Below are positions 1 through 8,198 of a stretch of DNA of 64,000 nucleotides, piece by piece. The DNA comes from Betaproteobacteria bacterium. Its GTDB lineage: Bacteria; Pseudomonadota; Gammaproteobacteria; Burkholderiales; SG8-39. The stretch lies in contig SCTY01000010.1 of NCBI GenBank assembly GCA_004297625.1, positions 1-64,000 of the forward strand, read 5' to 3'. Each line of letters opens with the position of its first letter. The first letter of the stretch is position 1. The position numbers and the translations under genes were made by a program. The notes under the pieces were generated by a model. That model was not told the DNA's origin. It ran no database searches and was given only the letters and a program-made list of their open reading frames with translations.

Positions 1-119
1 CTGGTGTCGCTGCTCGATACGGTGCAGCGTCTCCAGCGTGCTTCATGAACCGCCGGATGCGGAACCGCACGTCCGGTGGTGTGGGAGGACGGCGGGGGTA
101 ACCCCGCCTCCTACCCGCT
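1..119 (+). mobile_element. 3' end of a group II intron (domains V and VI), truncated by the window edge
   Basis: Bases 49-80 fold as a domain V: a 9-bp helix (49-57 with 72-80), a two-base CG bulge at 70-71, a 4-bp helix (58-61 with 66-69) and a GAAC tetraloop at 62-65. The triad position near the base reads CGC (51-53), as known for class C introns. Bases 83-116 fold as a domain VI closed by a GTAA tetraloop (98-101), with one bulged adenine, A113, opposite the 83-88 strand. A bulged A about 7 bases before the 3' splice site is the hallmark of the branch point, which puts the intron end at about 119. A short open frame ending at TGA 46-48 may be the last 15 codons of the intron-encoded reverse transcriptase, but it is too short to identify. 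The intron body lies outside the window. Confidence 0.88.
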
Positions 120-124
120 AGGAG
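120..124 (+). promoter_or_regulatory. Ribosome binding site of livH, directly after the intron end
   Basis: AGGAG lies four bases before the livH ATG and starts at, or one base after, the predicted intron 3' splice site. The intron therefore sits exactly between whatever precedes it and the translation start signal of livH. Unspliced and spliced transcripts would both keep this site. Confidence 0.6.
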
Positions 125-128
125 CGGC

Positions 129-1004
129 ATGATCTTTTCGTTCGACCTGCTCGCCGAGGCGCTGATCTTCGGCGTTCTCCTCGGCTGCTTCTACGCCGCG
201 GTGAGCATCGGGCTGTCGGTGTCCTTCGGGCTGCTCGACGTGCCGCACGTCGCACATCCGGCGGTGATGGTGCTCGGCTCCTACGCCACCTACGTGATTG
301 CGAGCTACGGCATCGATCCGATCGTAGCCGGCGTGCTGCTCATGCCGGCGTTCTTTGTTGTCGGCGTGCTGCTCTACCGCTTCTACTACGAGTCGTTCGA
401 GAAGCGCGGCACCGAGGCGGGCGTGCGCGGCCTGGCGTTCTTCTTCGGCGTGGCCTTCATCGTCGAGATCGGCCTGATCCTCGTCTTCGGCGTCGACCAG
501 CGCTCGGTGGAGGCCGCCTATATCGGCTCGAGCCTGGAGCTCGGCGATTACCGCATTCCGTACCGGATGCTGGTCGCTTTCGGCGTCGCCCTCGTCTTGA
601 CTTTTGCATTGACCGTTTACCTGTCGAAGACCTTTACGGGGCGCGCCATCAAGGCGGTGGCGCAGGACGAGCCGGCGCTGCGCCTCATGGGGGCGAACCC
701 GGTGCGCATCAAGCAATGGGCTTTCGGCATCGCCACCGGAGTAAGCGCGCTGGCCGGCGCCATGCTCATCATCGTCGGCCCGGTCGAGCCGGCGATGGAT
801 CGGGTCTACATCGGGCGCACGTTCTGCGTGGTGGTGCTCGCCGGGCTGGGCAGCATGACCGGCACCCTCATTTCGGGCCTGATCCTCGGCATCGCGGAGT
901 CGATCGTGCTCATGTTCTTCGGGGCGTCCTGGGCGCCGGCGGTGGCGTTCGGGCTGCTTCTCGTCGTGCTGGGCATCCGGCCGCAGGGGCTGTTCGGCCG
1001 ATGA
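129..1004 (+). CDS. livH: Branched-chain amino acid-type ABC transporter permease, LivH family
   Basis: Inner-membrane permease of a LivFGHMJ-type importer, 291 aa, which is the usual family length. It is hydrophobic throughout, with about eight membrane segments. The LivH-type stretch around residues 25-55 (SIGLSVSFGLLDVPH then HPAVMVLGSY) marks the family, and the EAA-like loop near residue 190 (LRLMGANPVRIKQWAFG) would contact the ATPases. It overlaps livM by ATGA. No periplasmic binding protein gene follows; if there is one, it lies beyond the intron to the left. Liv systems in betaproteobacteria often carry aromatic acids or amides as well as amino acids, and the neighbourhood favours that, but the substrate cannot be read from the sequence. 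Confidence 0.93.
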   Translation: MIFSFDLLAEALIFGVLLGCFYAAVSIGLSVSFGLLDVPHVAHPAVMVLGSYATYVIASYGIDPIVAGVLLMPAFFVVGVLLYRFYYESFEKRGTEAGVRGLAFFFGVAFIVEIGLILVFGVDQRSVEAAYIGSSLELGDYRIPYRMLVAFGVALVLTFALTVYLSKTFTGRAIKAVAQDEPALRLMGANPVRIKQWAFGIATGVSALAGAMLIIVGPVEPAMDRVYIGRTFCVVVLAGLGSMTGTLISGLILGIAESIVLMFFGASWAPAVAFGLLLVVLGIRPQGLFGR

Positions 1005-1936
1005 AATTCTGGATCGCGGCGGCGCTGCTCTTCCTGGCGGCTTTCGGGGTCGCGATCAGCGGCGTCAACGAGTACTTCTTCTTCGCCGCCTACGTGGTGC
1101 TCACCGCGGTGACGCTCGCCACCGCGTGGAACATCCTCGGCGGCTATGCCGGCTACGTGAACTTCGGTCCGCCGGCGTTTTTCGGCACCGGGGCTTACAC
1201 GGCGGTGGTGCTCTTCAAGTGGCTCGGAGCCCCGCTCGCGGCGCAGATCGCCGCCGGCGCCGCCATGGGCGGGCTGCTCGGCTTCGGCGTGGGCCTCCTG
1301 ACGCTGCGGCTGCGCGGCATCTTCTTCGCCATCGCCACGGTGGCGGTGGTCTTCATCATGGAAACGCTGATGATCAACTGGCGCTACGTCGGCGGCGCCA
1401 CCGGCCTGCAGCTGCTGCGGCCGCCGGTCATCGCGCCGTTCGAAACGTACGCGCGCATGCTGTTCGTCGTGGCGGCGTTCATGGCGCTCGCCTCGGTCGC
1501 CGTTGCGCGCTATGTGCAGGGCTCGTGGATCGGGCGCGGGCTGCGCGCGCTGCGCGACAGCGAAGAGGCGGCCGAAGCGAACGGCGTGCCGACGCTGAAG
1601 CTCAAGCTCTTCGCCTGCGTGGTGTCCGGCGCGCTGATGGGCGCGGCGGGAGCGCCGATGCCGATGTACCTGAGCTTCATCGAGCCGGCCTCGACCTTCA
1701 ACCTGAGCTACACGATATCCGCGCTCGGCGGCTCGATCATCGGCGGCATGTCGCACTGGCTCGGGCCGATCCTCGGCGCGCTGCTGCTCGGCACGCTGCA
1801 GCAGATCATCACCGTGACCATATCCGGCGAGGTGAACGTGCTGATCGTCGGCGTGCTTCTCGTGCTGTTCGTGGTCCTCGCTCCCGAAGGCATCCTGGGA
1901 CTGCTCAAGAGATGGTTCAAAGCATCCTCGAAGTAA
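1001..1936 (+). CDS. livM: Branched-chain amino acid-type ABC transporter permease, LivM family
   Basis: Second permease of the same importer, 311 aa. The ATG overlaps the livH stop (ATGA), which fixes the start although the frame is open further upstream. The LivM signature NILGGYAGYVNFGPPAFFG lies near residues 45-65, and the EAA loop (GLRALRDSEEAAEANGV) near residues 175-195. About ten hydrophobic segments are visible. It ends with a basic tail (LKRWFKASSK) that overlaps the start of the following ATPase gene, so livH, M, G and F are translationally coupled. Confidence 0.93.
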   Translation: MKFWIAAALLFLAAFGVAISGVNEYFFFAAYVVLTAVTLATAWNILGGYAGYVNFGPPAFFGTGAYTAVVLFKWLGAPLAAQIAAGAAMGGLLGFGVGLLTLRLRGIFFAIATVAVVFIMETLMINWRYVGGATGLQLLRPPVIAPFETYARMLFVVAAFMALASVAVARYVQGSWIGRGLRALRDSEEAAEANGVPTLKLKLFACVVSGALMGAAGAPMPMYLSFIEPASTFNLSYTISALGGSIIGGMSHWLGPILGALLLGTLQQIITVTISGEVNVLIVGVLLVLFVVLAPEGILGLLKRWFKASSK

Positions 1937-2631
1937 AAGGCATATCCAAGCACTTCGGCGGCTTCACCGCGCTCGCCGACGTGAGCATCGACATCGCGCC
2001 GGGCGAGCGCTTCGGCCTCATCGGGCCGAACGGGTCGGGCAAGACCACGCTCATCAACTGCATCTCCGGGGCGCTGCGCAACGACGGCGGCTCGATCCGC
2101 TTCGAGGGCGAGGAGATCTCGCGCCTGCCCGCCTACAGGCGCACCCGCAAGGGCATCGCGCGCAGCTTCCAGATTCCGCGCCCGTTTCACAGCATGTCGG
2201 TGATCGACAACCTGCTCGTGCCCTACGAGTACGTGGTGCACCTGAAGCAGTCGGAAGCCGAAAGGCAGGCGATGGATATCCTGCGCCGGATCGGCCTCGC
2301 CGAGCGTGCGCGCGCGCCGTCGAACCAGCTCTCGCAGGTCGAGCTTCGGAAGCTGGAGCTCGCGCGCGCCATGGCCGCGCGCCCGCGGCTGCTCATCTCC
2401 GACGAGGCGATGGCGGGGCTGTCGGGCAGCGAAGTCGACGAAGTCCTGAAAATATTGTTTGATCTGAATGCGCAGGGCATAACGATCATCATGATCGAGC
2501 ACATCATGCAGGCGGTGATGCGCTTCTCGCAGCGCGTGATCTGTCTCGATGCCGGCAGGATCATATGCGAGGGCGTGCCCGAGGCGATCGTGAAGAACCC
2601 CGACGTGCAGAAGGCCTATCTTGGCGCTTAG
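1912..2631 (+). CDS. livG: ABC transporter ATP-binding protein, LivG family
   Basis: Cytoplasmic ATPase, 239 aa. The start ATG lies inside the end of livM and gives MVQSILEV at the N terminus. Walker A is GPNGSGKT (residues 38-45). The Q-loop region SFQIPRPF follows, and Walker B is RLLISDE with a downstream switch His in MIEHIM. The signature motif is unusual: it reads LSQVELRKLELARA instead of the canonical LSGGQ, as in part of the Liv/urea branch where the second half is degenerate. The C-terminal tail (IVKNPDVQKAYLG) is typical of LivG. It partners with LivF to drive the two permeases. Confidence 0.92.
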   Translation: MVQSILEVKGISKHFGGFTALADVSIDIAPGERFGLIGPNGSGKTTLINCISGALRNDGGSIRFEGEEISRLPAYRRTRKGIARSFQIPRPFHSMSVIDNLLVPYEYVVHLKQSEAERQAMDILRRIGLAERARAPSNQLSQVELRKLELARAMAARPRLLISDEAMAGLSGSEVDEVLKILFDLNAQGITIIMIEHIMQAVMRFSQRVICLDAGRIICEGVPEAIVKNPDVQKAYLGA

Positions 2632-3358
2632 CCTGCGTATCCGGGACGTCGCGGCAGGCTACGGCGCCGTGCGGGCTTTACATGGGGTCTCGCTCGAAAT
2701 CTCCCATGGAAAGACAGTGGCTTTGCTCGGCACCAACGGCAACGGCAAGAGCACGCTCATGAAGTGCGTGATGGGCATGGTGCGCCCGACGGCCGGAACG
2801 GTTGTTCTTTCGATGGAAAATAAAAATTATGATCTGACGCGTCTCTCGACAGAGGAGATCGTCAACCTCGGCGTGGCGATGGTGCCCGAAGGCCGGCGGC
2901 TCTTCCCCAAGCTCACGGTGGAGGAGAACCTGCTGCTCGGCGCGTTCCGCAGGAGCGCGCGCGGCGAGATCGGCCGCAACCTCTCGTTCGCCTACGAGGC
3001 TTTTCCGGTGCTCGCCGAGCGGCGCCGCCAGCTTGCCGGCTCGATGTCGGGCGGCCAGCAGCAGATGCTCGCCATCGCGCGCGCGCTGATGTCGGCGCCG
3101 AAGCTGCTCCTCGTCGACGAGCCGTCGGTGGGCCTCGCGCCGATCCTGGTGTCGCACACGATCACCAAGATCAAGGAGCTCAAGGAGAAATACGGCCTCA
3201 CGGTGCTCATGGCCGAGCAGAACTTCCACCAGGCGATCCGCATCGCCGACTGCGGCTATATCATCGTGCACGGCGAGATCGTGTTCGAAGGAAAAACGGT
3301 CGACGACCTCGAGCAGAACGAGCTGGTGAAAAACTACTACCTTGGCTCTACGGTTTAA
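2621..3358 (+). CDS. livF: ABC transporter ATP-binding protein, LivF family
   Basis: Second ATPase of the importer, 245 aa, starting with TTG inside the end of livG; no ATG gives a full N-terminal domain. Walker A is GTNGNGKST (about 37-45), the signature is the canonical SGGQQQML, and Walker B is LLLVDEPSVGL. The LivF hallmark MVPEGRRLFPKLTVEENL is present near residues 90-107. With one degenerate (LivG) and one canonical (LivF) signature motif, the ATPase dimer may be functionally asymmetric; this is inference. Confidence 0.93.
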   Translation: MALSLRIRDVAAGYGAVRALHGVSLEISHGKTVALLGTNGNGKSTLMKCVMGMVRPTAGTVVLSMENKNYDLTRLSTEEIVNLGVAMVPEGRRLFPKLTVEENLLLGAFRRSARGEIGRNLSFAYEAFPVLAERRRQLAGSMSGGQQQMLAIARALMSAPKLLLVDEPSVGLAPILVSHTITKIKELKEKYGLTVLMAEQNFHQAIRIADCGYIIVHGEIVFEGKTVDDLEQNELVKNYYLGSTV

Positions 3359-4286
3359 GGACCTCCACGTCGGCAACTACGGCGCGGTCATGGGCCTCGC
3401 CGGCCTGGGGCTCACCGCGCGCGTTGCCGCAACCGTGTTTCCCGGCGTCGTCAAGGCGCCCGCGTATTTCACGGAGCTATGGGTGGCGCTGGGCCTCCTC
3501 GCCCTCGTGGTGCTGGTGATCGCCTACACGATCAAGCTCGTGCAGCATCCCGAGCAGGTGGGCGAGGACTTGACCGCCCCTTCGCTGCTCGGCTTCTGCG
3601 GCGCTTTCCCGGTCGGCATGACGCTCGTCGCGGGCGGCGTCGCTCCGTACTGGCCTTTGCTTGGAAATATCCTGTGGTGGGTTGGCGTGGGGCTGCTCGT
3701 GTCCTTGCAGGTCTGGGGGGTGTGCCGCCTGCTTGCCGGCGGCATCGAGCTCGGCGAGCTCAACGGCGGCTGGTTCATCCTTCTCGTCGGCGGCATCGTG
3801 GTGCCGGGGCCGGGGCTCTTGCTCGGCCACGACGAAGCCTCGCATTTCCTCTTCGGCGTGTCGGCATCCATCGCGCCGGTGCTGGCGGGGTTGCTGGCGG
3901 TGCGTGCGGCGATCGCCGCGCCGCTGCCCGAGGCGCTGCGGCCCACCTGGTTCATTTTCCTGGTGCCGCCGTCGCTGATCTACGCGAACGGCATCGCGCT
4001 CTTCCCCGGCTTCCAGCCGCTCGAGAACCTCTATTTCCTGGCGCTCGTGCTGGCGGGGGCGCTGCTCGTGTACGCGCGCAACTTCCTGCGCTGGCCCTTC
4101 GCGCCGGCGTGGTGGTCCTTTACTTTTCCGCTCGACGCGCTCGCTTACGCTGCCGCGCGCTACGCGCAGGACCACCCCGCGCCGCTGTGGCGCGCGCTCG
4201 CCGCGGCTGCGCTCGCGCTGGCGACGCTGTTCGTCGCGATTGTTCTGCTTCGAACGCTTCGCAGCGCTGCATCGCGGCGGGGGTGA
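3342..4286 (+). CDS. TDT/SLAC1-type integral membrane transporter (TehA-like)
   Basis: 314-aa protein with about ten hydrophobic segments and short loops, matching the tellurite-resistance/dicarboxylate transporter (TDT) family, which includes TehA, Mae1 and plant SLAC1. The first hydrophobic stretch is typical for the family, as is the GxxP-rich helix near residues 88-108 (GFCGAFPVGMTLVAGG). A TTG start at 3342 overlaps the livF end and is preferred for coupling; an ATG at 3390 would shorten the N terminus. Its place at the end of the Liv operon suggests it exports or imports an organic anion linked to the Liv substrate, which is inference. The last 167 bases overlap the opposing cupin frame. 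Confidence 0.8.
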   Translation: MALRFKDLHVGNYGAVMGLAGLGLTARVAATVFPGVVKAPAYFTELWVALGLLALVVLVIAYTIKLVQHPEQVGEDLTAPSLLGFCGAFPVGMTLVAGGVAPYWPLLGNILWWVGVGLLVSLQVWGVCRLLAGGIELGELNGGWFILLVGGIVVPGPGLLLGHDEASHFLFGVSASIAPVLAGLLAVRAAIAAPLPEALRPTWFIFLVPPSLIYANGIALFPGFQPLENLYFLALVLAGALLVYARNFLRWPFAPAWWSFTFPLDALAYAAARYAQDHPAPLWRALAAAALALATLFVAIVLLRTLRSAASRRG

Positions 4287-4791
4287 ATTCCGCCTGCGGC
4301 TGGTTGCCGCCGATGATGAACATGAGCAGGTGCTCCTTGCCCGGTTCGTCGTACGTGACGTTCATGAAGCGGCGCGCCACGCCGGTAGGGAAGGAGATGA
4401 CGTCGTAGGGATCGAGGTCGACGTATTCCTTCGCGTCGCCCTCGTTCCATTCGCAGCGCCACTTGCCCGTCATCGGGATGAACGTCTCGTTGGTGTCGTG
4501 GTTGTGCATGAGCGGGCCCTTGCCCGGCCGCGCCTTGCAGTAGCCGAGGTTGAAGCCTTCGGCGATGGCGATCGCCGGCATCTGCGACGCGTTCGCGCCC
4601 ACGGGAGAAGTCACTGACTCGGAACCACTCTGTGGCGGCGCGAAGCCGATGACCGCGTACAGCTTGCGCCGGCACTCGGGCAGCGGGCTGTCGGGCAGGC
4701 CGCCGTCGGAGCCCTTCAGGTGCCTGAAGCGCGCCACGCGCTTCATCATTTCTTCGCGGGTCCAGGCGCGGATTTCTCTCCAGTCGCTCAT
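4120..4791 (-). CDS. Cupin-domain protein with a read-through-like C-terminal tail
   Basis: 223-aa cytoplasmic protein with one cupin barrel. The metal-type motif is His96, His98 and Glu102 in LMHNHDTNETF, and the second half includes DPYDVISFPTGVARRF. The ATG overlaps the hemerythrin-like gene stop (ATGA). The recognisable domain ends near residue 178 (AMQRCEAFEAEQ). The following 45 or so residues are almost only Arg, Ala, Gly and Gln and lie antisense to the end of the TehA-like gene. This looks like translation past a lost stop codon rather than a real domain. Function unknown; cupins of this type are common beside aromatic catabolism genes. Confidence 0.8.
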   Translation of the reverse strand: MSDWREIRAWTREEMMKRVARFRHLKGSDGGLPDSPLPECRRKLYAVIGFAPPQSGSESVTSPVGANASQMPAIAIAEGFNLGYCKARPGKGPLMHNHDTNETFIPMTGKWRCEWNEGDAKEYVDLDPYDVISFPTGVARRFMNVTYDEPGKEHLLMFIIGGNQPQAEFTPAAMQRCEAFEAEQSRRTASPARAQPRRARATAARGGPARSARQRKRARRAEK

Positions 4792-5252
4792 GGCCTCTCC
4801 TCCAGGGCGGTTTGGCGCTCGATCAGCTTCCTGCCGAGCTCGCGCATGCCGGCGTAACGGCGTTGCGCCTTCGGGAAGATCTGCGTTTCCTCTTCCTTCG
4901 CGTGGTGAATGAAGTATTCGCACAGGACGGTAAAGGTCGGCGCGTACCTGGCGTCCGCCGGCTTCATGGCCTCGAGGCGCCCGATGAGCGTCTTGGCGAA
5001 CTCGTGCTCGATTTCCGCTTCGTGCATGAGATCCTCCTCGTCGAGCGCTTCACGCACCGCCGGGAAGAAGATCTCTTCCTCCAGCGCGGCGTGCACTTCG
5101 AGCAGCGCGCATACCTCGCTCACCAGCGCGCCGAGCGCGGCACGGTCCGCGTGATTCATCTTCTCGAACCGGCGGTAGGCCTGCCGGACGTAGTCGTGGT
5201 CCTTCTTGAGCAGCTCGATGGCGCTGGGCGCCTTGCTTCTCGCCTTGTTCAT
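4788..5252 (-). CDS. Hemerythrin-like HHE-domain protein
   Basis: 154-aa cytoplasmic four-helix protein. The iron-ligand pattern of the hemerythrin/HHE family is visible: His19 in LLKKDHDYV, HAALEEEIFFP near residues 52-62, EIEHEF near residues 78-83 and YFIHHAKEEETQIFP near residues 110-125. Such proteins sense or store O2 or NO, or protect iron centres. It is translationally coupled to the genes on both sides: its ATG overlaps the M20 hydrolase stop and its TGA overlaps the cupin ATG, so all three form one operon read leftwards. Confidence 0.88.
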   Translation of the reverse strand: MNKARSKAPSAIELLKKDHDYVRQAYRRFEKMNHADRAALGALVSEVCALLEVHAALEEEIFFPAVREALDEEDLMHEAEIEHEFAKTLIGRLEAMKPADARYAPTFTVLCEYFIHHAKEEETQIFPKAQRRYAGMRELGRKLIERQTALEERP

Positions 5253-6397
5253 CCCTGGATGATAAGGCAGGCCCGGATCAGCTCGTAGTAGACATCCGAC
5301 ATGGCGAGCAGGTCGGACACGAGGACGTGCTCCTCGCTGGAATGGAATTGATCGACCTCGCCGGGTCCGAGCATCACCGATTCGATTCCGCGGCGGCTGA
5401 AATACCCCGCATCCAGCGCGAAATTGCAGTAAAAGTGCTCGCACTTCAGGTGCCCGGCGCGCTCGAACGCCGAGCGCAGCTTCGAATAGAAGGGGGCGTC
5501 GAGCGCAAGCTCGTTCGGGTACATGACCGGGCCCCGGGTGAGCTCCAATTCCCAGGGCGGCTCGATGGAAACGGCCTCGCGGATGCGGCGAAATGCGAGC
5601 TCCGGGTCTTCGCCGGGCAGCAGCCGCCGGTCGAACGTAATGCGCGCCGCGTCGGGAACGGTATGGGTGGCTTTGGGACTGCTCTCTATCGCGGTGGGAG
5701 TCAGCGTGGCCGGCCCGAAGACCGGATGCGGTTCGACCCCGAGGTCCAGCCGCTCGAGCCGCTCCAGGATGCGCCGGGCCCCGGAAATGGCGTTGACGCC
5801 TTTCCAGGGCACCGAGCTGTGCGCCGCTTTGCCTTTTACGACGACGTCGAAATCGACTCGCCCCTTGTTGCCGACGGCGATCCTGTTGCCGGTGCCGATG
5901 CAAACGACCGCGAATCGCGGCTCATGATCGAGCGAACGCATCACGCTTTCGACCGCGTCGTGCCGCCCCGTTTCGCCCGCCGTGGTGAGCGCAAACACCA
6001 GGCGCCCGCCCAGCGGGCCTTGCTCCAGCGCGCGGGCGATGGCGCCGAAGGCCGCCGCCAGAGCGGTTTTTTGCTCGGCCACCCCGCGTCCGCGCACCGC
6101 CGCGCCGCGCGGCGTATCGATGAGCGTCGCCGAGAATGGATCGGGCATCGCCGCCGCCGGGTGGGTCATCGCGTAGCCGACGAACATCAGGGAACGGCCG
6201 GTGCCCGTGGGGCCCGCCTCGGCGATCAGGTTGCCCATGCCGTCGTAACGCATCTCAAGCGCCATCTCGCGCAATAGCGGCGCGGCACATTCTTGGATGA
6301 ACGCCTTGATCGCAGGATCGCGCTCCTGCAGCTCGCTTTGCTGGCTGGGAAAGCGCACGAAGGCTTGCAGCAACGAGACCAAATGCTGGGCATGCAT
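5249..6397 (-). CDS. M20-family metallohydrolase with altered metal-binding motifs
   Basis: 382-aa protein with the M20 (ArgE/DapE/CPG2) layout: catalytic half, a dimerisation lid near residues 190-290 (KGKAAHSSVPWKGVNA at its start) and a C-terminal SSEEHV segment. In typical members the first zinc-ligand motif is GHxD and the second is GRGxxDxKG. Here these positions read GYAMTH (74-79) and GRGVAEQK (103-110), and the double-Glu motif reads TAGETG. Metal binding may therefore differ, or the enzyme may be a non-classical amidohydrolase. ATG at 6397 is chosen; an upstream start at 6430 would overlap the divergent PyrK-like gene. No clear ribosome site precedes either start. Confidence 0.78.
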   Translation of the reverse strand: MHAQHLVSLLQAFVRFPSQQSELQERDPAIKAFIQECAAPLLREMALEMRYDGMGNLIAEAGPTGTGRSLMFVGYAMTHPAAAMPDPFSATLIDTPRGAAVRGRGVAEQKTALAAAFGAIARALEQGPLGGRLVFALTTAGETGRHDAVESVMRSLDHEPRFAVVCIGTGNRIAVGNKGRVDFDVVVKGKAAHSSVPWKGVNAISGARRILERLERLDLGVEPHPVFGPATLTPTAIESSPKATHTVPDAARITFDRRLLPGEDPELAFRRIREAVSIEPPWELELTRGPVMYPNELALDAPFYSKLRSAFERAGHLKCEHFYCNFALDAGYFSRRGIESVMLGPGEVDQFHSSEEHVLVSDLLAMSDVYYELIRACLIIQG

Positions 6398-6411
6398 ATA
6401 ATCGCGGTATT

Positions 6412-7209
6412 GTGGAGCAAGTCTTCGCATCTGTCGTTTTCAACCGGCATCTCACCGGCGACTACTGGCTCCTCGAAGCCGAAGCGCCCGCCCTCGCCGC
6501 GAGCCTGCTGCCCGGCCAGTTCGTCAACGTGCGCATCGAAGGCAGCGCGGCGCCGTATCTGCGGCGTCCGTTCAGCGTTTACCGCGTCAGCCGCGACCGC
6601 CGGCGCCTGCAGATCGCGTACAAGGTCATGGGCGAGGGCACCGGGCTCATGACGAGCTCGATACGCGAGAACGGGCGCTGCGACCTCATCGGCCCGCTGG
6701 GCCACGGTTTTTCCTTGCCTGCGAACGCGAAAAGAATCGCCGTCGTCGGCCGCGGCATCGGCATCGCGGCATTGCCTACCCTCGCGGACGAAGCCGCAAG
6801 CCGCGGCATCGAGGTTCACGCATTCCTGAGCGCGAGGACCCGGCCCAATCTGGTCGCCCTGGACATCTTCGCCGAGTACGCCTTTCCGGTCGTCACGCAT
6901 ACGGACGAGGCGCGCGCGAACGCCCTGGTGACGGACGCGCTTGCGGCGCTCGCGCAGAAGGTCAGGTTCGACGCCTTCTACGTCTGCGGGTCCAACCGGC
7001 TGGCGCGCGCCGTTCACGCGCTGGCGCAGAAGCAGAACGTCCCGGCGGAGATCGCGATGGAGCAGCACATGGCGTGCGGCTTCGGCGACTGCCACGGCTG
7101 CGTGATTGCCGTGAACCTTCGTCCCTCCAGGGGCGAAAAAGCGTTCAAGGAAGTCTGTCACTACGGTCCCGTCTTCCAGACCTGGGAGGTCGTCGATGCG
7201 AGCGCCTGA
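6412..7209 (+). CDS. PyrK-like flavin/2Fe-2S electron-transfer subunit
   Basis: 265 aa, ferredoxin-reductase fold: a beta barrel with the FAD motif RPFSVY (52-57) and GEGT (74-77), an NAD-binding half and a C-terminal 2Fe-2S segment with Cys222, Cys227, Cys230 and Cys249. These are the features of the electron-transfer subunit of class 1B dihydroorotate dehydrogenase. The glycine-rich NAD loop reads VGRGIGIAA; the first glycine of the usual GGGIG is Arg. The start is GTG, 15 bases from the divergent M20 gene. It overlaps the PyrD-like gene by 14 bases, so the two very likely form a complex passing electrons between NAD(H) and the FMN enzyme. Confidence 0.83.
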   Translation: MEQVFASVVFNRHLTGDYWLLEAEAPALAASLLPGQFVNVRIEGSAAPYLRRPFSVYRVSRDRRRLQIAYKVMGEGTGLMTSSIRENGRCDLIGPLGHGFSLPANAKRIAVVGRGIGIAALPTLADEAASRGIEVHAFLSARTRPNLVALDIFAEYAFPVVTHTDEARANALVTDALAALAQKVRFDAFYVCGSNRLARAVHALAQKQNVPAEIAMEQHMACGFGDCHGCVIAVNLRPSRGEKAFKEVCHYGPVFQTWEVVDASA

Positions 7210-8170
7210 TCTGAGCACCACCATTGCCGGCATCCGGATGAAGAACCCGCTCACCGTGGGCTCGGGCACCTACGGCCATCACGGCGTGTTCGGCCAGTTC
7301 TATCCGGTCGAGACCATGGGAGCGCTCGTCACGAAGACCATCCGCAGCCACCGCTGGCCGGGCAATCCGCCTCCGCGCGTGCACGAGGTGCCGTCGGGCC
7401 TGCACAGCTCGGTCGGCATCCCGTGCAACGACTGGGATTATTTCGTGGCGCACGACGTTCCCATTCTGAAAGGGCTCAAAGTTCCGATCATTCAAAGCGT
7501 GATCGGGCGCACCGAGGACGAGTACGTCGAAATCGTGCGCCGCTGCTCGGAGCTCGGCATATTCGCCGGCATCGAGCTCAATCTTTCCTGCCCGAACACC
7601 AAGCAGGGCGGTGTCGATTTCGGCTACGACCCCGAGGCCTCGTTTCACCTCGTGAAGCGCGCGCGCGACGCGACGAAGCTTCCGCTCATCGCGAAGCTCG
7701 CGCCGGATTACTCGTTGCTGTCGCGCGTGGCGAAATCGGTCGAAGCCGCCGGGGCGGATGCCATTTCGCTCGTCAACGCGCCGCGCGCGATGTGCATCGA
7801 TTACCGCACGCGCAAGCCGATCATCGGCAACAGGGTCGGCGCGCTTTCCGGCACGGCGATCAAGCCGATGGCGGTGTACATGGTCTGGGAGGTCTATCGC
7901 GCCGTGCGCGTGCCGATTTTCGGCATGGGAGGCGTGACGGACTATCGCGACGTGATCGAGTTCATGGCGGCCGGGGCACGGGCGGTGGCATTCGGGACGA
8001 TCAACTACGTGGATCCGATGGCGCTGCCGCGCGCGCTCGAAGATCTGACGACCTATCTCCAGGAAAACGGCATAGAGGACGTCAACGAGCTTGTCGGGGC
8101 GGCTCACGACGACCGGGACGAATTGCTGATTCCCGCTGAAAACAGGCTGGAAAGCGAAGTTCCCGTCTAG
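7196..8170 (+). CDS. Class 1B dihydroorotate dehydrogenase-like FMN enzyme
   Basis: 324-aa TIM barrel. The class 1B catalytic cysteine is Cys132 in ELNLSCPNTKQGG. The FMN-binding segments VGSGTYG (21-27) and the end motif FGMGGVTDYRDVIEF are present, as is the 1B-like stretch ending in RTRKPIIGN. The family oxidises dihydroorotate, or reduces or oxidises related dihydropyrimidines, using the PyrK subunit. Most proteobacteria use the quinone-linked class 2 enzyme for pyrimidine synthesis. A 1B pair next to an M20 hydrolase and an MFS carrier could therefore serve a catabolic or salvage role; that is inference, and ordinary pyrD function cannot be excluded. Confidence 0.82.
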   Translation: MRAPDLSTTIAGIRMKNPLTVGSGTYGHHGVFGQFYPVETMGALVTKTIRSHRWPGNPPPRVHEVPSGLHSSVGIPCNDWDYFVAHDVPILKGLKVPIIQSVIGRTEDEYVEIVRRCSELGIFAGIELNLSCPNTKQGGVDFGYDPEASFHLVKRARDATKLPLIAKLAPDYSLLSRVAKSVEAAGADAISLVNAPRAMCIDYRTRKPIIGNRVGALSGTAIKPMAVYMVWEVYRAVRVPIFGMGGVTDYRDVIEFMAAGARAVAFGTINYVDPMALPRALEDLTTYLQENGIEDVNELVGAAHDDRDELLIPAENRLESEVPV

Positions 8171-8198
8171 CGCGCTGCTCGCCTGGGCGGCGCTCGCC

